Shown here piece by piece: positions 30,076 through 37,336 of a DNA stretch of 64,000 bases. The stretch spans positions 1 to 64,000 of the forward strand of contig CAITWD010000002.1 in the NCBI GenBank assembly GCA_903896045.1, read 5' to 3'. How positions within the stretch are numbered: the first letter of the stretch is position 1; every line of letters starts with the position of its first letter. The notes under the pieces are model-generated. The model had not been told where the DNA came from. It was given only the letters and a program-made list of their open reading frames with translations, and made no database searches. This stretch comes from an uncultured Actinomycetes bacterium. GTDB taxonomy: Bacteria > Actinomycetota > Thermoleophilia > Miltoncostaeales > Miltoncostaeaceae. The position numbers were made by a program, and so were the translations under genes.

Positions 30076-30806
30076 TGCCGGTCGCGCTCGTGACTGGGGC
30101 GAGTCGTGGCATTGGTGCCGCAATCGCAGAAGGCCTTGCCCGGGATGGATTTGACGTTGCCATTGGCTACGCCTCTGATCGCACAAGCGCCGATCAGACT
30201 GCCGCACGTGTGGTTGCATGTGGTCAGCGGGCAGTCGTGCTGCAGGCCGATGTCGCAGACGAAGTCCAAGCAGTGGGATTGGTGGAATCTGCCGAAGCCG
30301 AACTCGGACCATTGGATGCGGTGGTGCTGAACGCGGGGATCACCCGTGACGGATTGTTTATGCGGATGTCCACAGAGGATTGGGATGCGGTGATCTCGAC
30401 CAATCTCAATGGTGCGTTTTATGTCTCGCGGGCAGCAATTCGGGGAATGGTTCGCCGGCGTACGGGAACAATCGTGGCAGTGTCGTCGATTGTCGGATTG
30501 AATGGGAACGCTGGGCAGGCGAACTACGCCGCGGCAAAAGCAGGTGTGATTGGCATGGTCAAATCACTTGCCAAAGAAGTCGGTGGCCGAGGTATTCGTG
30601 TGAATGCGGTTGCTCCGGGATATATCGCAACGGATATGACTGCGGTGTTGGCCGACGAACAGCGCGATGGGATTTTGTCGGCGACCCCCCTCGGCCGACT
30701 GGGAACCCCTGAGGATGTTGCTGCAGTGGTGCAGTTCCTGTGCTCGCCAAGTGCAGCGTTCATCACCGGTACGGTGGTTCGGGTGGACGGAGGTCTGGGG
30801 ATATGA
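30075..30806 (+). CDS. fabG: 3-oxoacyl-ACP reductase FabG
   Basis: A 243-residue short-chain dehydrogenase with the nucleotide motif TGASRGIGAAIAEGLA (residues 7-22), NAGITRDGLFMRM, and the Ser-Tyr-Lys site (VSSIVGLNGNAGQANYAAAKAG). It reduces 3-oxoacyl-ACP with NADPH. TGxxxGIG plus NAGITRD is the FabG-type pattern rather than a general SDR. The stop overlaps the fabF start by 4 bases. Confidence 0.94.
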   Translation: MPVALVTGASRGIGAAIAEGLARDGFDVAIGYASDRTSADQTAARVVACGQRAVVLQADVADEVQAVGLVESAEAELGPLDAVVLNAGITRDGLFMRMSTEDWDAVISTNLNGAFYVSRAAIRGMVRRRTGTIVAVSSIVGLNGNAGQANYAAAKAGVIGMVKSLAKEVGGRGIRVNAVAPGYIATDMTAVLADEQRDGILSATPLGRLGTPEDVAAVVQFLCSPSAAFITGTVVRVDGGLGI

Positions 30807-32053
30807 CCACACAAGAGCGTCGGGTTGTAATCACCGGAATCGGTGTCGTGAGCTCGATTGGAATTGGTCGGGAAGATGTCTGGCGGAATGCGATCGCCGG
30901 TATGAGTGGCGCGGGCACGATTTCACGATTCGACCCGTCGCGACTACCGACCCAGATCGCCTGTGAGGTGCGCGATTTCGATCCTGAGCACTTCATGGAT
31001 CGTCGCGCGGCGCGACGCATGGATCGATTCGCCCAAATGGCGGTTGCCGCTGCCCGCTTAGGACTTGATGACGCCCACCTCGATCCGGCCAAGATTCCCG
31101 ATGCAGGGGTGTATGTCGGAAGCGGTATTGGTGGACTTGCGACCTTCGTGGAGCAGACCCAAATTGGCTTTGAACGTGGCCCAGACCGCCTCTCACCGCA
31201 TTTCATACCGATGATGATCTCCAACATGGGCGCAGCGCAGATTTCGATGCAGCTCGGACTGCGTGGTCCGGTGCTCTCAACGGTCAGCGCCTGCGCAACA
31301 TCCAACCATGCGATTGGTGAGGCCCTTGATGCGATCCGCCTCGGCCGGGCGAATGTGGTGATCGCGGGCGGAAGCGAATGCGCGGTGGTGGAGATCGGCA
31401 TTGGGGCATTTAATGCGATGCGCGCACTCTCAACGCGCAACGATTCCCCGGAGACGGCAAGCCGCCCATTTGATGCCAATCGCGACGGTTTTGTGATGGG
31501 TGAAGCCGGTGCGGTGTTGATTCTTGAAGAGATGTCGCACGCGCAGGCACGCGATGCCCACATCTATGCAGAATTGCTCGGATATGGGCTGACCGCCGAT
31601 GCCCATCATGTGACCGAACCCGATCCGACAGGAACGGCTCCAGCGAATGCGATTCATATGGCGCTCACCCAGGCGGGGATTGCCCCCGAGCAGGTCGGAT
31701 ACGTCAATGCGCATGCCACCTCAACCCCTGTCGGTGATCCCAATGAGATCCGCGCAATCAAGGTCGCCCTCGGTGAGGCGCATGCTGCGACCTGCTTGGT
31801 GAGTTCGACCAAATCCATGCACGGCCATTGCCTTGGTGCTGCGGGTGGAATTGAGGCGGCGCTCACTGCGCTTGCACTCGAGCACGGCACGATTCCACCG
31901 ACGATCAATCTCGAAGAACTCGATCCTGCCTGCGAGGGCGTCGATCACGTCATGAATGTCGCCCGCACTGCGCAGGTTGACTATGCGGTCTCAAATGCAT
32001 TTGGCTTCGGTGGCCACAACGCAGCATTGGTCTTTGGGAGGGCGGGGTTATAA
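30803..32053 (+). CDS. fabF: 3-oxoacyl-ACP synthase II (FabF)
   Basis: A 416-residue condensing enzyme. The Cys-His-His triad is in VSACATSNHAIGEA (about 167), NAHATSTPVGDPNE (about 307) and STKSMHGHCLGAAGG (about 344). It elongates malonyl-ACP with acyl-ACP. In many bacteria acpP separates fabG from fabF; here fabF overlaps fabG directly (ATGA), leaving no room for a carrier-protein gene. Confidence 0.95.
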   Translation: MTTQERRVVITGIGVVSSIGIGREDVWRNAIAGMSGAGTISRFDPSRLPTQIACEVRDFDPEHFMDRRAARRMDRFAQMAVAAARLGLDDAHLDPAKIPDAGVYVGSGIGGLATFVEQTQIGFERGPDRLSPHFIPMMISNMGAAQISMQLGLRGPVLSTVSACATSNHAIGEALDAIRLGRANVVIAGGSECAVVEIGIGAFNAMRALSTRNDSPETASRPFDANRDGFVMGEAGAVLILEEMSHAQARDAHIYAELLGYGLTADAHHVTEPDPTGTAPANAIHMALTQAGIAPEQVGYVNAHATSTPVGDPNEIRAIKVALGEAHAATCLVSSTKSMHGHCLGAAGGIEAALTALALEHGTIPPTINLEELDPACEGVDHVMNVARTAQVDYAVSNAFGFGGHNAALVFGRAGL

Positions 32054-32082
32054 GCGCCCGGCGGGTTCCCGGGCTGCGTGGG

Positions 32083-32643
32083 TTGTGGCACAGCATTGCA
32101 ACCCGGGTCTATGGGCCTCGTCATGGACTCAATGGCTTGGCATTTGTACCGGGAGAACGGGTGGCGATCGGGGCGATGCCGGTTGCGGGAGAGATTTTAG
32201 ATCTGCCCGCCAAAGAGATCACGCATCTGGTTGTCTGTCGGGCGACTCCTCAGACGATCTTTAGCCAAGACCTCTGGGCGGCCCGACGCGTGTTGGGACG
32301 CGACAATGTTGCACATGCACGAATGTGGGATACCGGACGTCCAAAGCCGCCTGAGCAATGGGCTGGTGCCGCCCTTTTTGCCGCCGAGGCGCTCATGGCA
32401 GACCCCAATGCGCATGTGTTGGTGCATTGTCAGCAGGGGCGTCGCCGGTCGGTGATGGTGGCCTATGCGACATTGCGTCTATTAGGTCGATCCGAGATCG
32501 ATGCGGCACGCGGTGTGATCGCCGCCCGGCCAATGGGTCGACTCGTTCCCGCCTACCGCGCGAGCGTTGAACGCTGGCTGGCCTCGAGGTCCCCAACAAA
32601 TTCGTCAGCCACACGTGCGGCACACCCGCCAACCCTGCAATAA
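32083..32643 (+). CDS. Dual-specificity / tyrosine phosphatase-like protein in the fab operon
   Basis: A protein of about 186 residues with the phosphatase signature VLVHCQQGRRRSVMVAYATL, where Cys116 and Arg122 form the CX5R loop. The VAIGAMPVAGEILDLPAKEITHLVVC part resembles the N-terminal region of dual-specificity phosphatases. The general acid Asp may be in the MWDTGRP loop. It lies between fabF and accD, 29 and 10 bases away, on the same strand. The start is unclear: TTG 32083 is the first usual codon after the fabF stop, but no good ribosome site is seen. Substrate could be protein, lipid or phosphoinositide; unknown. Confidence 0.72.
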   Translation: MWHSIATRVYGPRHGLNGLAFVPGERVAIGAMPVAGEILDLPAKEITHLVVCRATPQTIFSQDLWAARRVLGRDNVAHARMWDTGRPKPPEQWAGAALFAAEALMADPNAHVLVHCQQGRRRSVMVAYATLRLLGRSEIDAARGVIAARPMGRLVPAYRASVERWLASRSPTNSSATRAAHPPTLQ

Positions 32644-32653
32644 TCGATAACGA

Positions 32654-33658
32654 ATGTCACGTCACCAAATCTCAGTCTCAATTGATCGCCTACGCGGCAA
32701 GCGTGCTGACGCGGGCCCGACCCGACGGATGCCGGGTGATGATCGGTCGTGTCCAAAGTGTGAAAGCCATTTTCGTGCCGACGAGATGGAGCGAAATTGC
32801 TACGTCTGTGCAGTTTGTGGGTATCACTTCCCGATGACGGCACGTCAGCGGCTCGACCACCTTTCCGGCGGAGCAGGCTGGGAGGAAATTGGTGGGGAGC
32901 TGCGCGCGGCTGACCCATTGCGCTTCATTGATTTGCAGCCATACACCGAACGTGTCCAGGCAGCAGAAGCAAAGGGCGCAACCGAGGCGATTATCGCGGC
33001 GAGCCTTGAAATCGAGGGGCGTCCCTGTGTTGTTGCCGCAATGGATTTCGCATTCTTAGGTGGATCGATGGGCTCGGTTGTCGGTGAACGTTTTGCGCGG
33101 GCTGCCGAGGTCGCTGTCGCCCAGAATGTGCCGCTGATCAGCATTACCTCGTCAGGTGGTGCACGCATGCAAGAGGGCGTGCTCGCGCTGATGCAGATGG
33201 CAAAAAGCATCGTTGCACTCGATGAACTCGCGCAGGCAGGCCTTCCCTTTTTGATGGTGCTTGCCCATCCCACGACCGGTGGTGTGTGGGCATCATTCGC
33301 ATCGCTGGGAGATGTCACCTATGCCGAACCCGGTGCGCTGATTGCCTTTTCGGGCCCTCGCGTGATTGAGCAGACCACGCGGGAAAAGCTTCCCGCTGAT
33401 TTTGGACTTGCCGAACGCCAATATGACCATGGTCACGTTGACGCTGTGGTGGACCGTCGCGATCTTCCCCGGCGTCTTGCTCATCTGATGATGATCCTGG
33501 AGCAGCCCCCGCGTGATGAAGCGCAATCACTCGCAAGTCAATTGGCACAAAATGGCACCGAACGGGCGGCGCGGATGGCACAAGCGCTTCCCAGCCTGAC
33601 GCGTCGATTCCGCGGTCAATCTGAGTCATCCTCGGCAGGAGAGGTGTCCGGATCATGA
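32654..33658 (+). CDS. accD: Acetyl-CoA carboxylase carboxyltransferase beta subunit
   Basis: A 334-residue AccD. An N-terminal four-cysteine zinc ribbon (CPKCESHF...CYVCAVCGYHF, about residues 34-58) is followed by the crotonase-like core with MDFAFLGGSMGSVVGE and SSGGARMQEGVLALMQMAK. With AccA it transfers carboxyl from biotin to acetyl-CoA, giving malonyl-CoA. The bacterial AccA/AccD split form is notable in an actinobacterial context, where fused AccD-type carboxyltransferases are common. The stop overlaps accA (ATGA). Confidence 0.95.
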   Translation: MSRHQISVSIDRLRGKRADAGPTRRMPGDDRSCPKCESHFRADEMERNCYVCAVCGYHFPMTARQRLDHLSGGAGWEEIGGELRAADPLRFIDLQPYTERVQAAEAKGATEAIIAASLEIEGRPCVVAAMDFAFLGGSMGSVVGERFARAAEVAVAQNVPLISITSSGGARMQEGVLALMQMAKSIVALDELAQAGLPFLMVLAHPTTGGVWASFASLGDVTYAEPGALIAFSGPRVIEQTTREKLPADFGLAERQYDHGHVDAVVDRRDLPRRLAHLMMILEQPPRDEAQSLASQLAQNGTERAARMAQALPSLTRRFRGQSESSSAGEVSGS

Positions 33659-34539
33659 GCGTGTCGACGCATCCATCTGGTCGCGGCGGGCGATTCGTGC
33701 GCCGCATCGCGGGGAAAATTGCCGGTGCCGAAGTTGTCTCCGGTGATATCTGGGATGCGATTCAGCTCGCCCGTCATCAAGATCGCCCGTATCCACTCGA
33801 TTACATCGCGCGACTGATGCCCGACTTTGAAGAGATTCATGGGGATCGTGCCGCAGGGGATGATCCAGCGATCGTCGCGGGGATCGGTCGGTATCACGGA
33901 GCTCCCCTGGCGATTATCGGCCAGCAAAAGGGACGTGATGCCCAGGACCGCGCCTACCGTAACTTCGGTATGCCCAGTCCAGAGGGGTATCGCAAGGGTA
34001 TGCGGCTCATGGAATTGTGTGATCGCTTGCAGATTCCGCTGGTCACACTCATCGACACCCCAGGGGCATTCCCGGGGGCTCAGGCGGAAGAACACGGCCA
34101 GGGTGGCGCGATTGCTCGCAGCATGATGATGATGCTGCGTTTGTCTGTACCGACCGTGGCAGTGGTCATTGGGGAGGGTTCATCGGGCGGCGCACTGGCG
34201 CTGGGTGTTGCCGATCGCGTCGTCATGCTCGAAAACGCGACCTACTCGGTGATTTCACCGGAAGGCGCGTCCGCCATTCTCTGGCGTGATGCGGCGAAGG
34301 CCAAACTCGCAGCCGCCGCGTTTAAGCCAATTGCGGCGAACTGTTACCGCTGGGGAATCGCCGATGCGGTGGTGCCGGAGCCAGAGGGTGGAGCCCACAC
34401 CTCGCATGATGAGGCGGCACGCTTCCTCGATGGATATCTCCTTCGCACCATTCGTGAGCTTCAAGCGATTCCACGAGTCGATCGAAATCGCCAACGGCAT
34501 GAGCGATTCCGCCGACTCGGCGCACAGCGCGAGGCTTAG
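33655..34539 (+). CDS. accA: Acetyl-CoA carboxylase carboxyltransferase alpha subunit
   Basis: A 294-residue AccA with FEEIHGDRAAGDDPAIV, TLIDTPGAFPGAQAEEHGQG and VIGEGSSGGALALGVADRV, followed by SVISPEGASAILWRD. It pairs with AccD. The biotin parts accB and accC are not in the window. It ends the fatty-acid operon; its stop overlaps a convergent small gene by 4 bases. Confidence 0.95.
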   Translation: MSVSTHPSGRGGRFVRRIAGKIAGAEVVSGDIWDAIQLARHQDRPYPLDYIARLMPDFEEIHGDRAAGDDPAIVAGIGRYHGAPLAIIGQQKGRDAQDRAYRNFGMPSPEGYRKGMRLMELCDRLQIPLVTLIDTPGAFPGAQAEEHGQGGAIARSMMMMLRLSVPTVAVVIGEGSSGGALALGVADRVVMLENATYSVISPEGASAILWRDAAKAKLAAAAFKPIAANCYRWGIADAVVPEPEGGAHTSHDEAARFLDGYLLRTIRELQAIPRVDRNRQRHERFRRLGAQREA

Positions 34540-34844
34540 GACCGCGCGCTGAGGAGTTGGCGCCGCGGGGGTTCGGCGACATCGCCGAGAATCCGCTCTG
34601 GCGGACGAGTTGTGCCATTTACCCGATCATGCGCAATTGCCTCGAGTCGGAGCGCCTCGCGCAGCAGGGCGCGATTCGTCGGAAGGTGCAGTGCCGGTGG
34701 GGTGCCGAGATCATCGGCAATGCGGTGCGCCCATGTACGCATCGCCTTGGTGGTCGCACGATCTGGATCAATGCGCGCCAAATCGAGGCTGAGAGCGACA
34801 AATCCGCGGGTTGCGGCGCGCGGGTCTGGTCCGGGGAGTGCCAT
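34536..34844 (-). CDS. Hypothetical small protein
   Basis: A 102-residue, Arg- and Ala-rich, mostly helical-looking protein that I do not recognise. It has no signal peptide or membrane segment. The central part (AMRTWAHRIADDLGTPPALHLPTNRALLREALRLEAIAHD, in parts) is the most ordered-looking. ATG 34844 has GAGGAT about 7 bases upstream, which supports it as real. The stop overlaps the accA stop region. The opposite strand has an overlapping open frame with no better support. Confidence 0.5.
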   Translation of the reverse strand: MALPGPDPRAATRGFVALSLDLARIDPDRATTKAMRTWAHRIADDLGTPPALHLPTNRALLREALRLEAIAHDRVNGTTRPPERILGDVAEPPRRQLLSARS

Positions 34845-34920
34845 CTAAGGATCCTCTCGCACGATCTGTTGCATGGAGTGGTGCGTGCAACAGTCCTATC
34901 GGCGGATCCGGAAAAAACCT

Positions 34921-35856
34921 TTAGCCCCTTGGGGACAGCACCCGTAAGCGACCGCCTGGGGCGATGGTGACCTCGGTGAACTCACCGAATGGATCCCCAT
35001 CGACCTGTACGGGGAAGGGGGTCTGTGCATGAATGCGCAGCGGGGTGAGCGTGGTGCCGCCAACGACACCAGGGCCTGCGAGATGCCCACCACCGGTCAG
35101 GCTGCGCACGAGCAGTCGCACTGCCCGTACAGGTGAGCGATCGGTCAGTGCCACCCATTCCAAGCGCCCGTCCCATGCGACGTGGGGGAGCAGATTCAAC
35201 GGTTGGGGGCCCAGATATGCATATGGTGCTCCGCAGGCGGCAATGAGTGAGTGGGCGCGGATACCGGTGCCTGCCTGGGCGTGATGCACGGTGAGTGCAG
35301 GACCCGAGTGGAGTGCGCGCCATCCCGGGCCAAGGCTGGCAACAGCAAACGCTCCTTGGCGCAGGCGATGTTTGATGTTGGGATGCCGCTCCACCCACGC
35401 CACGGTTGCCGCATCGAAACCAATGCCGGCATTGACGCAGAACACCCCAGACCGCCCCTCGGCCTCGACGCGGCCAATTGCGAGCTCACGGACCGAGCGC
35501 TCGAGCGCGTCGTCGATCTCGTTGATTGCGCGCTCAGGGTCCGCCGGCCATCCCAGGCCGCGAGCGAGGACATTTGTCGACCCACCGGGAATCGGTATCA
35601 CGCAGATCGGAGTATCGGCAAGCACGCCTGCTGCAATGCCAATCGTTCCGTCACCCCCCAGAAGCGCGATGATGCTCGCCCCATCGGTGGTGGCATTTTG
35701 GATTGCCTCGCGTAGGCGGTCGGCGCCCTGCGCAACGACGACTTGGGTCAATCCATGCGGTCTGAGTGCCTCTTGCGCACGCAACTGGAGATGCTCATTG
35801 GCCCGCGTCGCTGCGGGATTAATGATCAGCGTGATGCGATGCCGCGTGTCAGCCAC
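34921..35856 (-). CDS. Diacylglycerol/lipid kinase family protein (DagK/YegS-like)
   Basis: A 311-residue kinase of the DAGK catalytic family: INPAATRANEH at the N-terminus, the GGDGTIGIAAG motif (about residues 67-77) and PGGSTNVLARGLG, the actinobacterial variant of the nucleotide/lipid-binding turn. DGRLEWVALTD and a C-terminal QVDGDPFG element are also family-like. It probably phosphorylates a diacylglycerol or related lipid. GTG 35856 overlaps the upstream hydrolase-like gene by 8 bases. Confidence 0.87.
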   Translation of the reverse strand: MADTRHRITLIINPAATRANEHLQLRAQEALRPHGLTQVVVAQGADRLREAIQNATTDGASIIALLGGDGTIGIAAGVLADTPICVIPIPGGSTNVLARGLGWPADPERAINEIDDALERSVRELAIGRVEAEGRSGVFCVNAGIGFDAATVAWVERHPNIKHRLRQGAFAVASLGPGWRALHSGPALTVHHAQAGTGIRAHSLIAACGAPYAYLGPQPLNLLPHVAWDGRLEWVALTDRSPVRAVRLLVRSLTGGGHLAGPGVVGGTTLTPLRIHAQTPFPVQVDGDPFGEFTEVTIAPGGRLRVLSPRG

Positions 35857-36574
35857 GATGTGTGGATATGTCGAATCGCGCGAGAAATGCCGTAATCAAG
35901 AGCCGCAAGGTCTCGGGGGCATCAATGTGTACGAAGTGCCCAGCATCCTCAACGATGACAAAGTGATGTCGTGCGAGGGTTCGGGCGAGTGCCTCTGCAT
36001 CTCGAGGAGGCGCCCAGATGTCATGTGCACCGACCACAACCAGGGTTGGGCACAGAATTTCATGGGCGGTGTCATGGAGGCGTATCGATTCGAACAAATC
36101 GAGTTCGCGCAGGAGCCGTTCTGGATGGATGCGGGTGAGTGCGAGTGCGAGGTCGTCTACCAGGTCCCCATCGGCGATTGCGACACCGTGCGCGACCAGA
36201 CTGTCAGCGATATCAGCCGTATTGCCACGCACACCTGCGGGTATCCGACACTGCGCGGCGCAGCCGATTGCAATCAGCGCATCGACCTCATGTGGAAAGG
36301 TGCGCGCGAGTTCGAGCCCGAGCATTCCACCGAGCCCCGTTCCCACAACCACTCGTGGTCCTGGGATGCTGCTGATCGCCGCTCCGAGCCGCTCGAGGAG
36401 GACTGCGGCGGATTGTGGGTCGACCCCGTCGTCATCGAGGGGAAGGTTGACGATGATTCCTCCGTCAAATCCCTGGATGATCGCATCCCAGCTCGAGGAG
36501 CCGCCAAGGGCGGTCTGGATGAATATGGGGCGCGGAGCAGCTATGACAATCGAGTCCTTGTCTGAGTGCGCCAT
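35849..36574 (-). CDS. Alpha/beta-hydrolase fold protein lacking the nucleophile serine
   Basis: A 241-residue alpha/beta-hydrolase-like protein. The nucleophile elbow that is normally GxSxG reads GTGLG at residues 78-82, so Gly80 replaces the serine. The acid region (VVVGAHDIWAPP) and the His region (EDAGHFVHIDAPETL) remain. It may be non-catalytic, perhaps a lipid-binding or regulatory protein. It is translationally coupled to the lipid kinase (GTGGCTGA overlap). A divergent promoter region of about 100 bases separates it from the HAD phosphatase gene. Confidence 0.78.
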   Translation of the reverse strand: MAHSDKDSIVIAAPRPIFIQTALGGSSSWDAIIQGFDGGIIVNLPLDDDGVDPQSAAVLLERLGAAISSIPGPRVVVGTGLGGMLGLELARTFPHEVDALIAIGCAAQCRIPAGVRGNTADIADSLVAHGVAIADGDLVDDLALALTRIHPERLLRELDLFESIRLHDTAHEILCPTLVVVGAHDIWAPPRDAEALARTLARHHFVIVEDAGHFVHIDAPETLRLLITAFLARFDISTHRG

Positions 36575-36673
36575 TGAGATTGTCGAATTGCACCGGTCAT
36601 GGCGACCTTTTGAGCATGTGGATGGATGTTAGAGGCAAGGCGGATTGTGGGCCTCTGGTACCATCGAGCGCCC

Positions 36674-37336
36674 GTGACACGTTTCCTCATCGCAGTGGAT
36701 TTTGACGGCACGATCACGCAGCGCGACACGCTGCATCTGATCGTTGAGCGGTTTGGCGACCGGTCAGTGTGGGATTCCGTGACGCCGGATGTGATTGCCG
36801 GTCGAATGAGCGTCGAGGAAGCTATGCAGCTGGAGTTTGCAACCGTTCGCGCAACGCCTGGGCAGATTCATGATCTGGTGCGTGATGCTGCGGGCATTCG
36901 CGAGGGTTTCGTCGATTTTGTGATGTGGGCGCGCGGCGCTGGCCATCAGGTGCATGTCTTTTCGAATGGCTTCCGTAGCGTGATCACCGATGTGCTCGCA
37001 CGTATCGGCCTTGCTGATCTTCCCTTTGATGCGCATGACGCGGTGTTTTCTGCCGAGGGCACTGAACTTGTCTGGACCGATCGCGGTACGCGGTGCACAT
37101 TGTGCGATCGCCCGTGTAAACGCGCAGACCTCGCACGTCTGCGAGGTGAGTATCCGGTTGCCTATATCGGTGATGGCGTCTCAGATCGCTGCGTATGTGG
37201 GGCCGCAGACGTGGTGTTTGCCCGTTGGGAACTCGCCGACTGGCTTGCTGGCCAGGATCGACCATTCCACGCATTTGATGACTTTCATGATATTCGTCAG
37301 CAACTGGAGGCGATTGCAAAAAGGGGAATCCGATGA
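36674..37336 (+). CDS. HAD superfamily phosphatase, PSPase/MtnX-like
   Basis: A 220-residue HAD phosphatase with motif I VDFDGTITQRD (residues 8-18), motif II FSNGF and motif IV YIGDGVSDRC. A Cys-rich insertion CTLCDRPCKRADL, of the kind seen in MtnX-like 2,3-diketo-5-methylthiopentyl-1-phosphate or phosphoserine-phosphatase-like proteins, may bind zinc. Substrate is not determinable; no methionine-salvage genes are nearby. GTG 36674 gives the canonical N-terminus. The stop overlaps ileS (ATGA). Confidence 0.8.
   Translation: MTRFLIAVDFDGTITQRDTLHLIVERFGDRSVWDSVTPDVIAGRMSVEEAMQLEFATVRATPGQIHDLVRDAAGIREGFVDFVMWARGAGHQVHVFSNGFRSVITDVLARIGLADLPFDAHDAVFSAEGTELVWTDRGTRCTLCDRPCKRADLARLRGEYPVAYIGDGVSDRCVCGAADVVFARWELADWLAGQDRPFHAFDDFHDIRQQLEAIAKRGIR

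Noticed and set aside
34557-34970. Plus-strand open frame opposite the small gene after accA
   Set aside because: It runs into the lipid kinase coding region on the other strand and lacks a ribosome site; the minus-strand frame has one.
35291-36565. Long open frame on the plus strand (about 424 codons)
   Set aside because: It is antisense to the lipid kinase and the hydrolase-like gene, which both have clear family motifs. Its translation shows no recognisable domain.
36575-36673. Possible T-box leader for the HAD-ileS operon
   Set aside because: The spacer is only 99 bases and has no T-box sequence or specifier arrangement; only a weak AGAGGC/GCCTCT pairing is seen.
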